Below are positions 43,558 through 52,200 of a DNA stretch of 64,000 bases, piece by piece (positions within the stretch are counted from its first letter, which is position 1; every line of letters begins with the position of its first letter). The position numbers and the translations under genes were made by a program. The DNA lies in contig NZ_BANX01000003.1 in the NCBI RefSeq assembly GCF_000334455.1, positions 1 through 64,000 of the forward strand, given 5' to 3'. The DNA comes from Gordonia soli NBRC 108243 (GTDB taxonomy: Bacteria > Actinomycetota > Actinomycetes > Mycobacteriales > Mycobacteriaceae). The notes under the pieces are model-generated. The model was not told where the DNA came from, searched no databases, and saw only the letters and a program-made list of their open reading frames with translations.

Positions 43558-43696
43558 TCCGCTCACCCTAACGGAACCGCGGTCCGGGTCCGCCGCGACG
43601 GGCGTGAGCCTGCCCGACAGGCGGATTGAGCCGACTACGCTCAAGGCGAACACGGGATCCGAGCTGATCACACCGTCCGGCCGGTACCGTGGGGAC
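43558..43696. promoter_or_regulatory. Divergent leaderless promoters of two protease genes
   Basis: TAGGGT on the minus strand (43565-43570) is 7 nt from the Lon/PDZ ATG. TACCGT on the plus strand (43685-43690) is 6 nt from ATG 43697. No shared operator is obvious. Confidence 0.6.
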
Positions 43697-45232
43697 ATGA
43701 GCGATTTGCCCTTCGGATTCTCGTCGTCCTCGGACGGGGACGACGACAACGACCGCCGCAACAAGGGCGGCGATGACGGGCGCGGTTCGGACCCCGGCTC
43801 CGGCGGTCCGCAGAACCCGTTCGGGTTCGCCACCGGCGGAGAGGGTTTCGACCCCAACGCACTCGGCCAGATGTTCTCCCAGCTGGGCAACATGTTCAGT
43901 GGCATGGGTTCGGGCATGAGTGGCGGCTCCGGCGGCGGCCCGGTGAACTACGAGGTGGCCGCCAATCTGGCGCGTCAGCAGATCGGATCGTTCACGCCCG
44001 TCCTGGACAAGGAGACCACCGCCGTCACCGATGCGGTGCGCCTGGCCGACGTCTGGCTCGACGACGTCACCACGCTGCCCGGCGGGGTCCGCAAATCCGT
44101 CGCGTGGACCCCGGTCCAGTGGCTCGAGGAGTCACTGCCGACCTGGAAGGTCCTGTGCGATCCGGTCGCCGGTCAGCTGGCCCGCACCTGGGAGCAGAAC
44201 CTGCCGCCCGAGGCAGCGCAGTTCGCGGGCCCGATGATGGGCATGCTCACCCAGATGAGCGGGATGGCCTTCGGCACCCAGCTCGGCCAGGGACTGGGCC
44301 AGCTCGCCAAGGAGGTGCTGACCTCCACCGACATCGGCCTCCCCCTGGCACCCGAGGGTGTCGCGGTGCTGCTGCCGGAGGCGATCGCGACCTTCGCCGA
44401 CGGTCTGGAACAGCCCGCACAAGAGATCATCGTCTTCCTGGCGGCGCGCGAGGCCGCGCATGTCCGACTCTTCACGCACGTGGGATGGCTGCGACAGCGC
44501 CTGCTGTCGACGGTCGAGGAGTACGCCCGCGGCATCAGCATCGACTTCTCCGGGATCACCGACCTCGCAGGCGGCGTCGATCCGCAGCAACTGCTGTCCG
44601 ATCCGTCCAAGCTCGAGGAGCTCATGAGTTCGTCGGCGTCCTTCGAGCCGCAGACCACGCCCGAGCAGAAGGCCGCACTCGCCCGGCTCGAGACCTTGTT
44701 GGCCTTGGTCGAGGGCTGGGTGGAGCAGGTGGTCTCGCGCGCCCTCACCGACCGCATCCCGAGCACCGGCGCACTGACCGAGACGATGCGCAGGCGTCGC
44801 GCCTCGGGCGGGCCCGCCGAGCAGACCTTCGCGACCCTCGTCGGCCTCGAACTGCGGCCCCGGAAGGTGCGTGAGGCGTCGGCGCTGTGGAGTCAGCTCC
44901 TCGAGGCCGGCGACATCGACACCCGTGACGGGGTCTGGGCTCATCCCGACCTCATGCCCGACGGCGAGGACATCGACAATCCGGCGGGTTTCATCGACCG
45001 CGTCATCGGCGGCGGCGTCGATGCCTTCGACGATCCGATCGCGCAACTCGAGAAGACCTTGGCCGCAGAGCGATCCGCGGCCGGCGACGACGCGACCGAT
45101 CAGGGTTCCACCGACCAGGCCGCCGACGACAAGGGCTCCGAGGACAAGGGCCCCGAGGACAAGGGCTCCGAGGATCCCGGCGAGGACACCAGCGAGAACC
45201 CCGACGACGGGGACGGCACGACACGCTCCTGA
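43697..45232 (+). CDS. DUF2342 zinc-dependent metalloprotease-like protein
   Basis: The 511-residue protein has a low-complexity Asp/Gly-rich N-terminus (about 1-80), a helical DUF2342 core and an acidic repetitive tail (KGSEDKGPEDKGSED). The core motif AAREAAHVRLFTHVGWL stands where a metalloprotease motif is expected (E-x-x-H, not classical HExxH), with EEYARGI following. The family is conserved in Actinobacteria (Rv3195 type). Divergence from a membrane Lon/PDZ protease suggests shared proteostasis work. Catalytic activity is inferred from family naming only. Confidence 0.85.
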   Translation: MSDLPFGFSSSSDGDDDNDRRNKGGDDGRGSDPGSGGPQNPFGFATGGEGFDPNALGQMFSQLGNMFSGMGSGMSGGSGGGPVNYEVAANLARQQIGSFTPVLDKETTAVTDAVRLADVWLDDVTTLPGGVRKSVAWTPVQWLEESLPTWKVLCDPVAGQLARTWEQNLPPEAAQFAGPMMGMLTQMSGMAFGTQLGQGLGQLAKEVLTSTDIGLPLAPEGVAVLLPEAIATFADGLEQPAQEIIVFLAAREAAHVRLFTHVGWLRQRLLSTVEEYARGISIDFSGITDLAGGVDPQQLLSDPSKLEELMSSSASFEPQTTPEQKAALARLETLLALVEGWVEQVVSRALTDRIPSTGALTETMRRRRASGGPAEQTFATLVGLELRPRKVREASALWSQLLEAGDIDTRDGVWAHPDLMPDGEDIDNPAGFIDRVIGGGVDAFDDPIAQLEKTLAAERSAAGDDATDQGSTDQAADDKGSEDKGPEDKGSEDPGEDTSENPDDGDGTTRS

Positions 45233-45342
45233 CGGCGCGGCCGACCACACAATCACCCGAGCGGCAACTGCACCATCCACAGACCGTCGCAGCTGTGTAC
45301 AGCCGGCGTGGCCTATCGCGTCCGATGCTGCAGTGTCGGCGC

Positions 45343-46329
45343 ATGGCACACCGATCCATGCCGTCGACCGATCCGCCGCCCGTCCGAGCCGCGGGAGCCG
45401 GAAACCTACCGACGATGCTGCCCATCCTCCGGCCGGGTAGCCCCGTCGTCGTGCGTCCGGACAACTCCATCCATGTCGGCGCCGACCCCGATCGCAGTCT
45501 GCGGATCACCCTCGCCCGACCAGAGTCCGCCGAGGCGGTCGCGACGCTGATCCGATCGCTGCATGCCCCGAGATCCACTGCCGACGTCGTCCGGGCCGCC
45601 CGACGGATCGGACTGACCCGACGCGACGTCGCCGACCTGGTGGGTCAGCTCGTGGCCGCGGACAAGACGATGCCGGGGATCGGCGCGGCCACCCGCCGAC
45701 TCCGGGTCCGGGTTCACGGGCGGGGCCCACTCGCCACGCTGCTGGCCACTTCCCTGGACGAGGTCGGCCTGCCGATCCGACGATCGGCCCTGCGTCCGGA
45801 CGGACTCGCCGGTGGCGACGACCCGTGGGCCGCCGATCTGGTGGTGCTCACCGACTTCCTGGTCCACGACCCGATCGTGGTCGCCGCGCTGTCGGCGACC
45901 AGGAGCCCGCACCTGCCCGTGCGCGTCCGGGACGGGATCGGCATCGTCGGCCCCCTGGTCCTGCCCGGCGCCTCCAGCTGCCTGCGCTGCGCCGACCACC
46001 ATCGCACGGCCCTCGACCCCGGCTGGCCGCTCCTCGCCGCTCAGTTGCTCCGCCGCCCCGGGTACGCCAGCGCCGCCACGATCCGCGCGACCGCCGCCCT
46101 GGCCCACGAACAGATCGAGCAACTGGAGACAGTCCGCTCGGAGTCGTCCGCGACAGCGGGTTGCGCAGGGTCACCGGGTTCAGGAGGTTCGGGAGGCGCC
46201 GGTGTCCCGCCACCCCAACTGATCGGTCACGCCCTCGAATTCCACCCGCGTCCGGCGCGACTGCGGATGCGTCGATGGCCACCGCATCCGCTGTGCGAGT
46301 GCGGTGTCGCCCTGCGCGATGCCGGGTGA
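45343..46329 (+). CDS. SagC/ThiF-like cyclodehydratase-family protein without a YcaO partner
   Basis: The 328-residue protein resembles the leader-peptide-binding, E1-like component of azoline (TOMM) peptide maturation. It has an N-terminal winged-helix-like region (STADVVRAARRIGLTRRDVADLVGQLVA), then a Rossmann-like part with VVLTDFLVHDP. SSCLRCADHHRTALDPGWPLLAAQLL follows, and a C-terminal HPLCECGVALRDA gives the Cys pairs that bind structural zinc. A Gly/Ser linker precedes the last Cys pair. No YcaO gene, precursor peptide or dehydrogenase is nearby. The homologue in mycobacteria is Rv3196 (recalled). The start is uncertain: ATG 45343, 45358 or 45414. Confidence 0.65.
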   Translation: MAHRSMPSTDPPPVRAAGAGNLPTMLPILRPGSPVVVRPDNSIHVGADPDRSLRITLARPESAEAVATLIRSLHAPRSTADVVRAARRIGLTRRDVADLVGQLVAADKTMPGIGAATRRLRVRVHGRGPLATLLATSLDEVGLPIRRSALRPDGLAGGDDPWAADLVVLTDFLVHDPIVVAALSATRSPHLPVRVRDGIGIVGPLVLPGASSCLRCADHHRTALDPGWPLLAAQLLRRPGYASAATIRATAALAHEQIEQLETVRSESSATAGCAGSPGSGGSGGAGVPPPQLIGHALEFHPRPARLRMRRWPPHPLCECGVALRDAG

Positions 46330-46418
46330 TCGCGCAGTCGCCGCCGATGCGCTGGTCGGGTCACCGCTGTCGGGTCACGACCGGCGGGTCATCTATCCTG
46401 GGGCGGGGAAAGGAAACT

Positions 46419-47735
46419 ATGGCCGACATCACTCGGGGGCAGGGTCGACGCAATGCGAAACTCGCGTCGCTGCCCATCGGAATGGCTGGCCGCGCGGCCG
46501 CAGGACTGGGCAAGCGCATGGTCGGCAAAGACAGGGACGAGGTCAACCAGGAGTTGATGGAGCGTGCCGCCGAGCAGCTCTTCGCCGTCCTGGGTGAACT
46601 CAAGGGCGGCGCCATGAAGGTCGGACAGGCGATGTCCATCATGGAGGCGGCCATCCCCGACGAATTCGGTGAGCCGTTCCGCGAGGCCCTCACCAAACTG
46701 CAGGCCGAGGCTCCGCCCATGCCGGCCGACCGGGTCCACAAGGTCCTGGATCAGCAGCTCGGCACCAAATGGCGTGAGCGTTTCCGCGAGTTCTCCGACG
46801 AACCAGCAGCGTCGGCCAGCATCGGACAGGTGCATCGCGCCGTCTGGTCCGACGGTCGCGAGGTCGCGGTCAAGGTGCAGTACCCGGGCGCCGACCACGC
46901 GCTCAAGGCCGACCTGAAGACCTTGTCGCGCATGTCGGGTCTGCTGCAACGTCTCTCGCCGGGCACCGACGTCAAGGCGATGATGGACGAGCTCATCGAC
47001 CGCACCGAGGCCGAACTGGACTACCTGGGCGAGGCCGACAATCAACGCGCCTTCGCGAAGGCATTCGACGGTGACCCCGACTTCGTGGTCCCGAAGATCG
47101 TGGCCAGCGCTCCCAAGGTGGTGGTGTCGGAATGGTTGGACGGCACCCCGCTGTCGAAGATCATCACCTCCGGCGACAAGGCGACCCGTGACGACGCCGC
47201 CGCCAAGATGGCGACTTTCGAGGTGAGTTCGCCGTTCCGGGTGGGCCTCCTGCATGGTGACCCGCATCCGGGCAACTTCTTCATCGCCTCCGACGGTCGG
47301 TTCGGTGTGCTCGACTTCGGGGCGGTCGGCCACTACCCCGACGGCCTCCCGGCAGAAACCGGCCCGATCCTGCGACTGGCCCGCGACCGCAGGTACGAAG
47401 AGCTGATCGAGCTGATGGTGCAGACCGACTTCATCCGTCGGTCCCACAAGGACAAGGTGTCGCCCGCCGACATCGAGGCCTACCTGAAGCCGTATGTCGA
47501 TCCGCTGTACACGGAGTCGTTCCACTTCACGCGTAAGTGGCTGCAGCGTGCGGCGGGCAAGGCGACCGACGTCCGCGGTGAGGTCTACAAGACCTCACGC
47601 AATCTGAACGTGCCGAAGCACTATGTGATGGTGTTCCGAGTGCTGGCGGGCTGCGTCGGCATCGCCGCGCAGCTCGAGGCCGACGCCCCGTACCGCGCCA
47701 TCATGGAGAAGTGGGTGCCCGGGCTCGCGGACTGA
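46419..47735 (+). CDS. AarF/ABC1/UbiB-family atypical kinase
   Basis: The 438-residue protein has the family's KxGQ motif (GAMKVGQAMSIMEA), Ala-rich loop AASASIGQVHRAVW, catalytic Lys VAVKVQYPG, LLHGDPHPGNFF and metal-binding LDFGAVG. UbiB-type proteins use ATP to support lipid or quinone metabolism; in mycobacteria the gene next to whiB7 (Rv3197) has been linked to macrolide tolerance (recalled). ATG 46419 follows AGGAAA, and TATCCT (46394-46399) is a good -10. It is convergent with whiB7. Confidence 0.88.
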   Translation: MADITRGQGRRNAKLASLPIGMAGRAAAGLGKRMVGKDRDEVNQELMERAAEQLFAVLGELKGGAMKVGQAMSIMEAAIPDEFGEPFREALTKLQAEAPPMPADRVHKVLDQQLGTKWRERFREFSDEPAASASIGQVHRAVWSDGREVAVKVQYPGADHALKADLKTLSRMSGLLQRLSPGTDVKAMMDELIDRTEAELDYLGEADNQRAFAKAFDGDPDFVVPKIVASAPKVVVSEWLDGTPLSKIITSGDKATRDDAAAKMATFEVSSPFRVGLLHGDPHPGNFFIASDGRFGVLDFGAVGHYPDGLPAETGPILRLARDRRYEELIELMVQTDFIRRSHKDKVSPADIEAYLKPYVDPLYTESFHFTRKWLQRAAGKATDVRGEVYKTSRNLNVPKHYVMVFRVLAGCVGIAAQLEADAPYRAIMEKWVPGLAD

Positions 47736-47794
47736 TCTCGCAGTCCGCGGTACCCGGGCACCGTTCCCTTCACCATCCTCAGGCGGGTCTTGCT

Positions 47795-47846
47795 CTCGGC
47801 CGTCAGGCCGCATTCTTGCCCTCGGCCCTCAGGCCGCATTCTTACG
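47795..47846. repeat. 26-bp tandem duplication at the 3' end of whiB7
   Basis: Units 47795-47820 and 47821-47846 share CTCGGCC-TCAGGCCGCATTCTT and differ at a few bases. Both contain the last codons (N-A-A) and TGA of whiB7, so the second unit is now untranslated. Confidence 0.8.
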
Positions 47847-48152
47847 CGGCCGTCCACGCGGACGCTTGCGCGCGATGACGACCCCGCGGTCGAAAATCTC
47901 GCCTCCCCACACGCCCCACGGCTCGGCCCGATCGAGGGCCGCCCGAAGGCATTCGGCCCGCAACGGGCAGTCGATGCACATCGACTTGGCGCGCTCGAGG
48001 TCGCGCGGATCGTCGGCGAACCACAGGTCGGGGTCGGCCACGCGGCAGGGGACGTCATCGAACCGGCTGGTCGCCAGGTCGACATCCTCCGGACGCGGGG
48101 ACTGTGCCCCGACCTCGGGAAGGCAGGGTTCGAGAACGCAATTCGCAGTCAC
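47829..48152 (-). CDS. whiB7: Redox-sensing antibiotic-resistance regulator WhiB7
   Basis: Iron-sulfur transcription factor that joins the primary sigma factor and activates intrinsic antibiotic-resistance genes. The 107-residue protein has the four cluster cysteines (about 36, 59, 62 and 68, the last three as CIDCPLRAEC), the sigma-contacting GVWGGEIFDRG (80-90) and the AT-hook RPRGRPRK (97-104) that defines WhiB7. GTG 48152 has GGAGA 5 nt upstream. It lies behind a leader of about 480 nt with an upstream ORF and a hairpin terminator, matching the known attenuation of this gene. Confidence 0.95.
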   Translation of the reverse strand: MTANCVLEPCLPEVGAQSPRPEDVDLATSRFDDVPCRVADPDLWFADDPRDLERAKSMCIDCPLRAECLRAALDRAEPWGVWGGEIFDRGVVIARKRPRGRPRKNAA

Positions 48153-48262
48153 TCTGATCTCCACATCTGCTCGTGATTGTCGGTGTTGTCGCACCCGAGC
48201 CCTGATGTGTGCGGTCCCTCGTCGGAGTCCGTCCGGGAGGACGTGATCGAGGAGTCCACATG

Positions 48263-48302
48263 AAAAGGGCCACGGGTTCGCCGATGCGATCGCCCGTGGC
48301 CC
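48263..48302 (-). terminator. Attenuator in the whiB7 leader
   Basis: On the minus strand GGGCCACGGG (48293-48302) pairs with CCCGTGGCCC (48267-48276), followed by TTTT. It stands 17 nt after the upstream ORF and 110 nt before whiB7. Ribosome stalling on the upstream ORF would alter its folding. Confidence 0.8.
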
Positions 48303-48319
48303 GAAGTCGAATAGTCCTG

Positions 48320-48538
48320 CTAGATCAGGAGACTTCGAGTCTGAACGGGGAATCGCTGCGGCACTCGCCCGGCTGCCTGCTCCGGTGCTACGAAAGCGGC
48401 GGCGCAATGCAGCGGCATCGGGTGCGCGAAGATCGCTTCGTTCCAGGAGCGATCGGGTCGGATGACGAGGTCTGCACCGAGATGGCGCTGCGAGGCGGCA
48501 GCCGTAGCCGTGCCGACGAACTTCGTGATTCCGTTCAC
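48320..48538 (-). CDS. whiB7 upstream leader ORF
   Basis: A 72-codon ORF with an excellent Shine-Dalgarno (AAAGGAG, 7 nt before GTG 48538). It begins VNGITKFVGTATAAASQRHL and ends QTRSLLI just before the attenuator. In mycobacteria a translated upstream ORF senses ribosome-targeting drugs and controls read-through into whiB7. Position, Shine-Dalgarno strength and the hairpin support the same role here. The peptide itself has no recognised domain. A longer in-frame start at 48583 (MSFSVKKIEPERSG) is possible but lacks a comparable Shine-Dalgarno. Confidence 0.7.
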   Translation of the reverse strand: MNGITKFVGTATAAASQRHLGADLVIRPDRSWNEAIFAHPMPLHCAAAFVAPEQAAGRVPQRFPVQTRSLLI

Positions 48539-48637
48539 TGATCCACTCCTTTCTGGCTCGATCTTCTTCACCGAAAAACTCACTCGCGCTGGTCCGGTTC
48601 GGACGCACGTGGAAGCTTCCCCGTACTGACGACAATC

Positions 48638-48666
48638 AGACTAAGGGCTCCCGCAAATGGGCACAA
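48638..48666 (-). promoter_or_regulatory. whiB7 promoter with AT-rich upstream element
   Basis: TTGTGC (48661-48666) and TAGTCT (48638-48643) on the minus strand are 17 bp apart. AAAATAGG directly before the -35 is the AT-rich element expected for WhiB7 autoactivation through its AT-hook. Predicted start is near 48631, giving a leader of about 480 nt. Confidence 0.7.
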
Positions 48667-48744
48667 CCTATTTTCTACCTGCGGTTTCGCAGATCGTCCG
48701 GTCGAACGACATCCGCTCGGACCCGAACCGGGACACCGACCGCG

Positions 48745-50835
48745 TCAGCCGCCGGAGGTCCGCACGATCTCGAGGACGTCGTCGCCGTACTGATCCAGCT
48801 TCTTCGCACCGATACCCGGGATTGCCACCAACGAGGAGACATCCGACGGTCGCTGCTCGGCGATCGCCACGAGGGTGTTGTCCGAGAACACCACATAGGC
48901 CGGCACGCTCTGTTCCTTGGCCTGGTCCCGGCGCCATTCCTTCAGCGCCACGAGCAGGTCCTCGTCGAGGTCGCTCGGGCAGTTCTCGCACCTCCCGAGC
49001 AACGCGGCCGTCTTGCCGACCAGACGGGTCCCGCACACACGACAGGTGGGACCGCGGCGGGGCTTCGACGGTGCGGCCACGATCGACGCGGGCGAGTCGT
49101 CTGGCACCAGGTCGGCGACGAAACGTGAGCGGCGACGCCCCTTTCGCCCGCCTTCGTTACGCGAGAGCGCCCACGAGAGGTGCAGGTGCTCACGCGCGCG
49201 CGTGACGCCGACGTAGAAGAGCCGTCGCTCTTCTTCGATGGCCTCCGGTGAGTTGTTGATCGCCTGATTGATCGGGAGCGAGCCGTCGGTCAGACCGATC
49301 AGGAACACCGCATCCCATTCCAATCCCTTGGCCGCGTGTAGCGACGACAAGGTGACACCCTGCACGGTCGGTGGATGCCTCGCCTCGGCCCGCGCGGACA
49401 GCTCGGCGACGAGATCACGCAGGGTCAGGTCCGGGTGCTCGGCGGTGAGGTCGCCGGCCAGCACCTCCAGGGCGCGCAGCGACTCCCAGCGGGCCTTGGC
49501 CTGTGCACCTTCGGGTTCGGCGTCGGTCAGACCGAGCGGGGCGAGCACCGCGCGCACCAGGGTCGCCACGTCGGCCTCGGCGGGCAGGTCGTCACGCTGG
49601 GCGGCCTGGGTGAGCTGTCGCATGGCCTGCCGGATCTCACTCCGGGTGAAGAACGCCTCACCACCGCGCACCTGATAGGGGATACCGGCCTCGGTGAGCG
49701 CTTGCTCGTGGTTCTCCGACTGGGCGTTCACGCGGTAGAGGATCGCGATCTCGGCCGGTGGGGTGCCACGGTTGACGAGGCGCTTGATGGCCGCGGCCAC
49801 CGCCGTCGCCTCGGCCGGTTCGTCGTCGTACTCGGCGAACTCCGGCGCCGGACCCGGCGGCCGCTGACCGACGAGCTTGAGACGGGTACCGGCGATCCGG
49901 CCGCGAGCGGCCCCGATCACGTCGTTGGCCAGCGACACGATCTGCGGCGTCGACCGGTAGTCGCGTTCGAGTCGCACCACCGCGGCCTCCGGGAAACGCC
50001 GTGAGAAGTCGAGCAGGTAGGTCGGGGTCGCCCCGGTGAAGGTGTAGATGGTCTGGTTCGCGTCGCCGACCACGGTGAGGTCGTCCCGCTCCCCCATCCA
50101 GACGTCGAGCAGTCCCTGCTGAACAGGGGTGACGTCCTGGTACTCGTCGACGACGAAGGACCGGTACCGCAACCGGAACTCCTCGGCGATGGCGGGATCG
50201 GTCTGCAGGATCTGGGTGGTGTAGATCAGCAGATCGTCGAAGTCCAAGAGCCGGTCGCCGTCCTCGGAGACCTTGGCGTCCTCGTAGCCTGCGTAGACCG
50301 CGGCCACCTTGGCCGGAGGTGCCGGAGTGTCCCGATGGCCGGTGGTGACGGCCTGCACATAGCCCTCGGGTCCGATGAGTGATGCCTTGGCCCACTCGAT
50401 CTCCGACGACAGGTCGCGCAGCGTCTCGGTGGTGGTGTCGAGGCCAGCGCGGCGCGCGGCGCGCGAGACGATGGGGAACTTGTTGTCCATCAGTTCCCAC
50501 GACGCATTGCCGAACACCTGCGGCCAGAAGTACCGCAGCTGACGCATCGCCGCCGCATGGAAGGTCTGCGCCTGCACCGTGTTACCGGGTCCGCTGATTC
50601 CCAGCGACCGCAGGCGGCCACGCATCTCACCGGCCGCGCGCGCGGTGAACGTGACCGCGAGCACCTGCCCGGCCGAGACCTGACCGGTCTCGATCATGTG
50701 CGCGATGCGCCGCGTGATCGTACGGGTCTTGCCGGTACCCGCGCCCGCGAGCACACACACCGGACCGCGCGGCGCAGTCACCGCGGCGGACTGCTCGGGA
50801 TCGAGGCCGTCGAGGATCAGGGAGTGGTCGGGCAT
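48745..50835 (-). CDS. uvrD2: ATP-dependent DNA helicase UvrD2
   Basis: A 696-residue SF1 3'-5' helicase in DNA repair. Motifs include Walker [13 protein letters not shown], motif [59 protein letters not shown] and [14 protein letters not shown]. The mycobacterial UvrD2 additions follow: a four-Cys zinc element (CRVCGTRL...CENCPSD) and a C-terminal HRDC domain ([15 protein letters not shown]... [20 protein letters not shown]). ATG 50835 lies 6 nt from GATAGT, a weak leaderless -10. It lies upstream of whiB7 on the same strand. Confidence 0.93.
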   Translation of the reverse strand: MPDHSLILDGLDPEQSAAVTAPRGPVCVLAGAGTGKTRTITRRIAHMIETGQVSAGQVLAVTFTARAAGEMRGRLRSLGISGPGNTVQAQTFHAAAMRQLRYFWPQVFGNASWELMDNKFPIVSRAARRAGLDTTTETLRDLSSEIEWAKASLIGPEGYVQAVTTGHRDTPAPPAKVAAVYAGYEDAKVSEDGDRLLDFDDLLIYTTQILQTDPAIAEEFRLRYRSFVVDEYQDVTPVQQGLLDVWMGERDDLTVVGDANQTIYTFTGATPTYLLDFSRRFPEAAVVRLERDYRSTPQIVSLANDVIGAARGRIAGTRLKLVGQRPPGPAPEFAEYDDEPAEATAVAAAIKRLVNRGTPPAEIAILYRVNAQSENHEQALTEAGIPYQVRGGEAFFTRSEIRQAMRQLTQAAQRDDLPAEADVATLVRAVLAPLGLTDAEPEGAQAKARWESLRALEVLAGDLTAEHPDLTLRDLVAELSARAEARHPPTVQGVTLSSLHAAKGLEWDAVFLIGLTDGSLPINQAINNSPEAIEEERRLFYVGVTRAREHLHLSWALSRNEGGRKGRRRSRFVADLVPDDSPASIVAAPSKPRRGPTCRVCGTRLVGKTAALLGRCENCPSDLDEDLLVALKEWRRDQAKEQSVPAYVVFSDNTLVAIAEQRPSDVSSLVAIPGIGAKKLDQYGDDVLEIVRTSGG

Positions 50836-50901
50836 CGGTTCACTATCCCACCCGGCACCGACGTCCACGGTCCTCGGGCACCGGCGGCTGGGGACAGAAG
50901 T

Positions 50902-51153
50902 TCAGACGCCGAGCTTGACCTTCACGTCGGCGATCGACGGATTCGTCGCGGTGGTGCCGTCGGCGTAGAGGACGGTGGGCACCACGTGGTTTCCGCCGTT
51001 GACACTGCCGACGAACTCCGCGGCCTCCGGGTTCTGCTCGATGTCGATCTCGTTCCAGGTCAGGCCGAGGGACTTCAGACCGGTCTTCAGGCGTGCGCAG
51101 TACCCGCACCAGGTGGTGGTGTACATCGTCAGCGCATGCGACTCGTTGCTCAT
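50902..51153 (-). CDS. mrx1: Mycoredoxin-like glutaredoxin-fold protein
   Basis: The 83-residue thioredoxin-fold protein has the redox motif TTTWCGYCARLK and the cis-Pro loop VVPTVLYADG. It matches mycoredoxin-1 (mycobacterial Rv3198A), which reduces S-mycothiolated proteins in bacteria that make mycothiol. This fits the assigned order. ATG 51153 (MSNESHALTMY) is preferred over ATG 51162. Its position between nudC and uvrD2 is conserved in relatives as I recall. Confidence 0.88.
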   Translation of the reverse strand: MSNESHALTMYTTTWCGYCARLKTGLKSLGLTWNEIDIEQNPEAAEFVGSVNGGNHVVPTVLYADGTTATNPSIADVKVKLGV

Positions 51154-51202
51154 GTCAGCCATAACATCACGCCGATGCTGCCGATTCCCGGCACGAGGCG
51201 CC

Positions 51203-52153
51203 TCAGGCCACACCCTCGCCGGTCGCCCAGGCGTTGATCAGGGCCCGCGCGATCGAGATCGATCCCGGGAGCCGGAGCGCCGGGGAGTCTGGGCCGGTGT
51301 CCACTGCGGGCGAACCGTCGCCCCGGATCCAGGAGGCGTCGCCGTCGGCCAGAGCCGCCAGCACCTCGTCGCGGGTGAACCATCGGGCGTCGCCGATCTC
51401 TCCGTCGAGGAATCGCAGCGGCTCGGCCGGATCGCCGATCGCGGCGAACCCCAGCATCAGCGAGCGCGGGAACGGCCACGGCTGACTGCCGAGGTATCGG
51501 GGTTCACGGACGGTGATGCCGACCTCTTCGTGGACCTCGCGGATCACGCACTGCTCCAGCGACTCCCCCGGCTCGACGAAACCGGCCAGTGTCGAGAACC
51601 AGCCGTCGGGCCACACCGCCTGTCGTCCGAGGAGGACGCGATCGGCCCCGTCGTGCACGACGGTGATGATGGCCGGGTCCGTGCGCGGGAACTCGTCCGC
51701 CCCGGTCTCCGGATGACGGCGGACCCAACCACCGCGGGCCGGCGCGTTCGCCGCCCCGTCGATCGGTGAGAACGCTGCGGTCGCATGCCAGTTGAGGATG
51801 CCGAGGGCGGTGGCCAGCAGGCCGGCCTCATCGGGATCGAGCTTGTGGGCGCCGCGCCGGGCATCGTCGGACTCGCCGTCGACGGAGCCGACGCGCAGGG
51901 TCCAGAGGTCGGTGCCGCCGTGCACGGCGAGGAAGACCGCATCTGCCGGTGGAGTCGATCCGAAGTCCGCGGCCGGCGACCATCGCAGGGCACCGGTCTC
52001 GGTGACCGGGTAGCGCCCCGAGGCGTCGATCGGCAGGACACGGGCCGTCGGCCAGCCGGATCGCATCCGCTCCGGTTCGTCGCGGATCTCGTCTGCGCGG
52101 TCGAACGTCGCGCGGGACAGCAGCGGTGGTTGGTCGAAGACGAAGTGGGCCAT
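51203..52153 (-). CDS. nudC: NAD(+) diphosphatase NudC
   Basis: Nudix hydrolase that cleaves NADH/NAD and can remove NAD caps from RNA. The 316-residue protein has a family N-terminal domain, the Nudix box GFVEPGESLEQCVIREVHEEVGI and the NudC-specific SQPWPFPRSLMLGF. The segment where many NudC proteins carry a four-Cys zinc ribbon reads ATAAFSPIDGAANAPARGGW and contains no cysteine. ATG 52153 is used; a GTG lies two codons earlier. It lies between the channel gene and mrx1 on the same strand. Confidence 0.9.
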   Translation of the reverse strand: MAHFVFDQPPLLSRATFDRADEIRDEPERMRSGWPTARVLPIDASGRYPVTETGALRWSPAADFGSTPPADAVFLAVHGGTDLWTLRVGSVDGESDDARRGAHKLDPDEAGLLATALGILNWHATAAFSPIDGAANAPARGGWVRRHPETGADEFPRTDPAIITVVHDGADRVLLGRQAVWPDGWFSTLAGFVEPGESLEQCVIREVHEEVGITVREPRYLGSQPWPFPRSLMLGFAAIGDPAEPLRFLDGEIGDARWFTRDEVLAALADGDASWIRGDGSPAVDTGPDSPALRLPGSISIARALINAWATGEGVA

Positions 52154-52200
52154 GGGCACCAGCCTGTCACCCGCACCCGACGGACGTCGCGGGGCATGCC

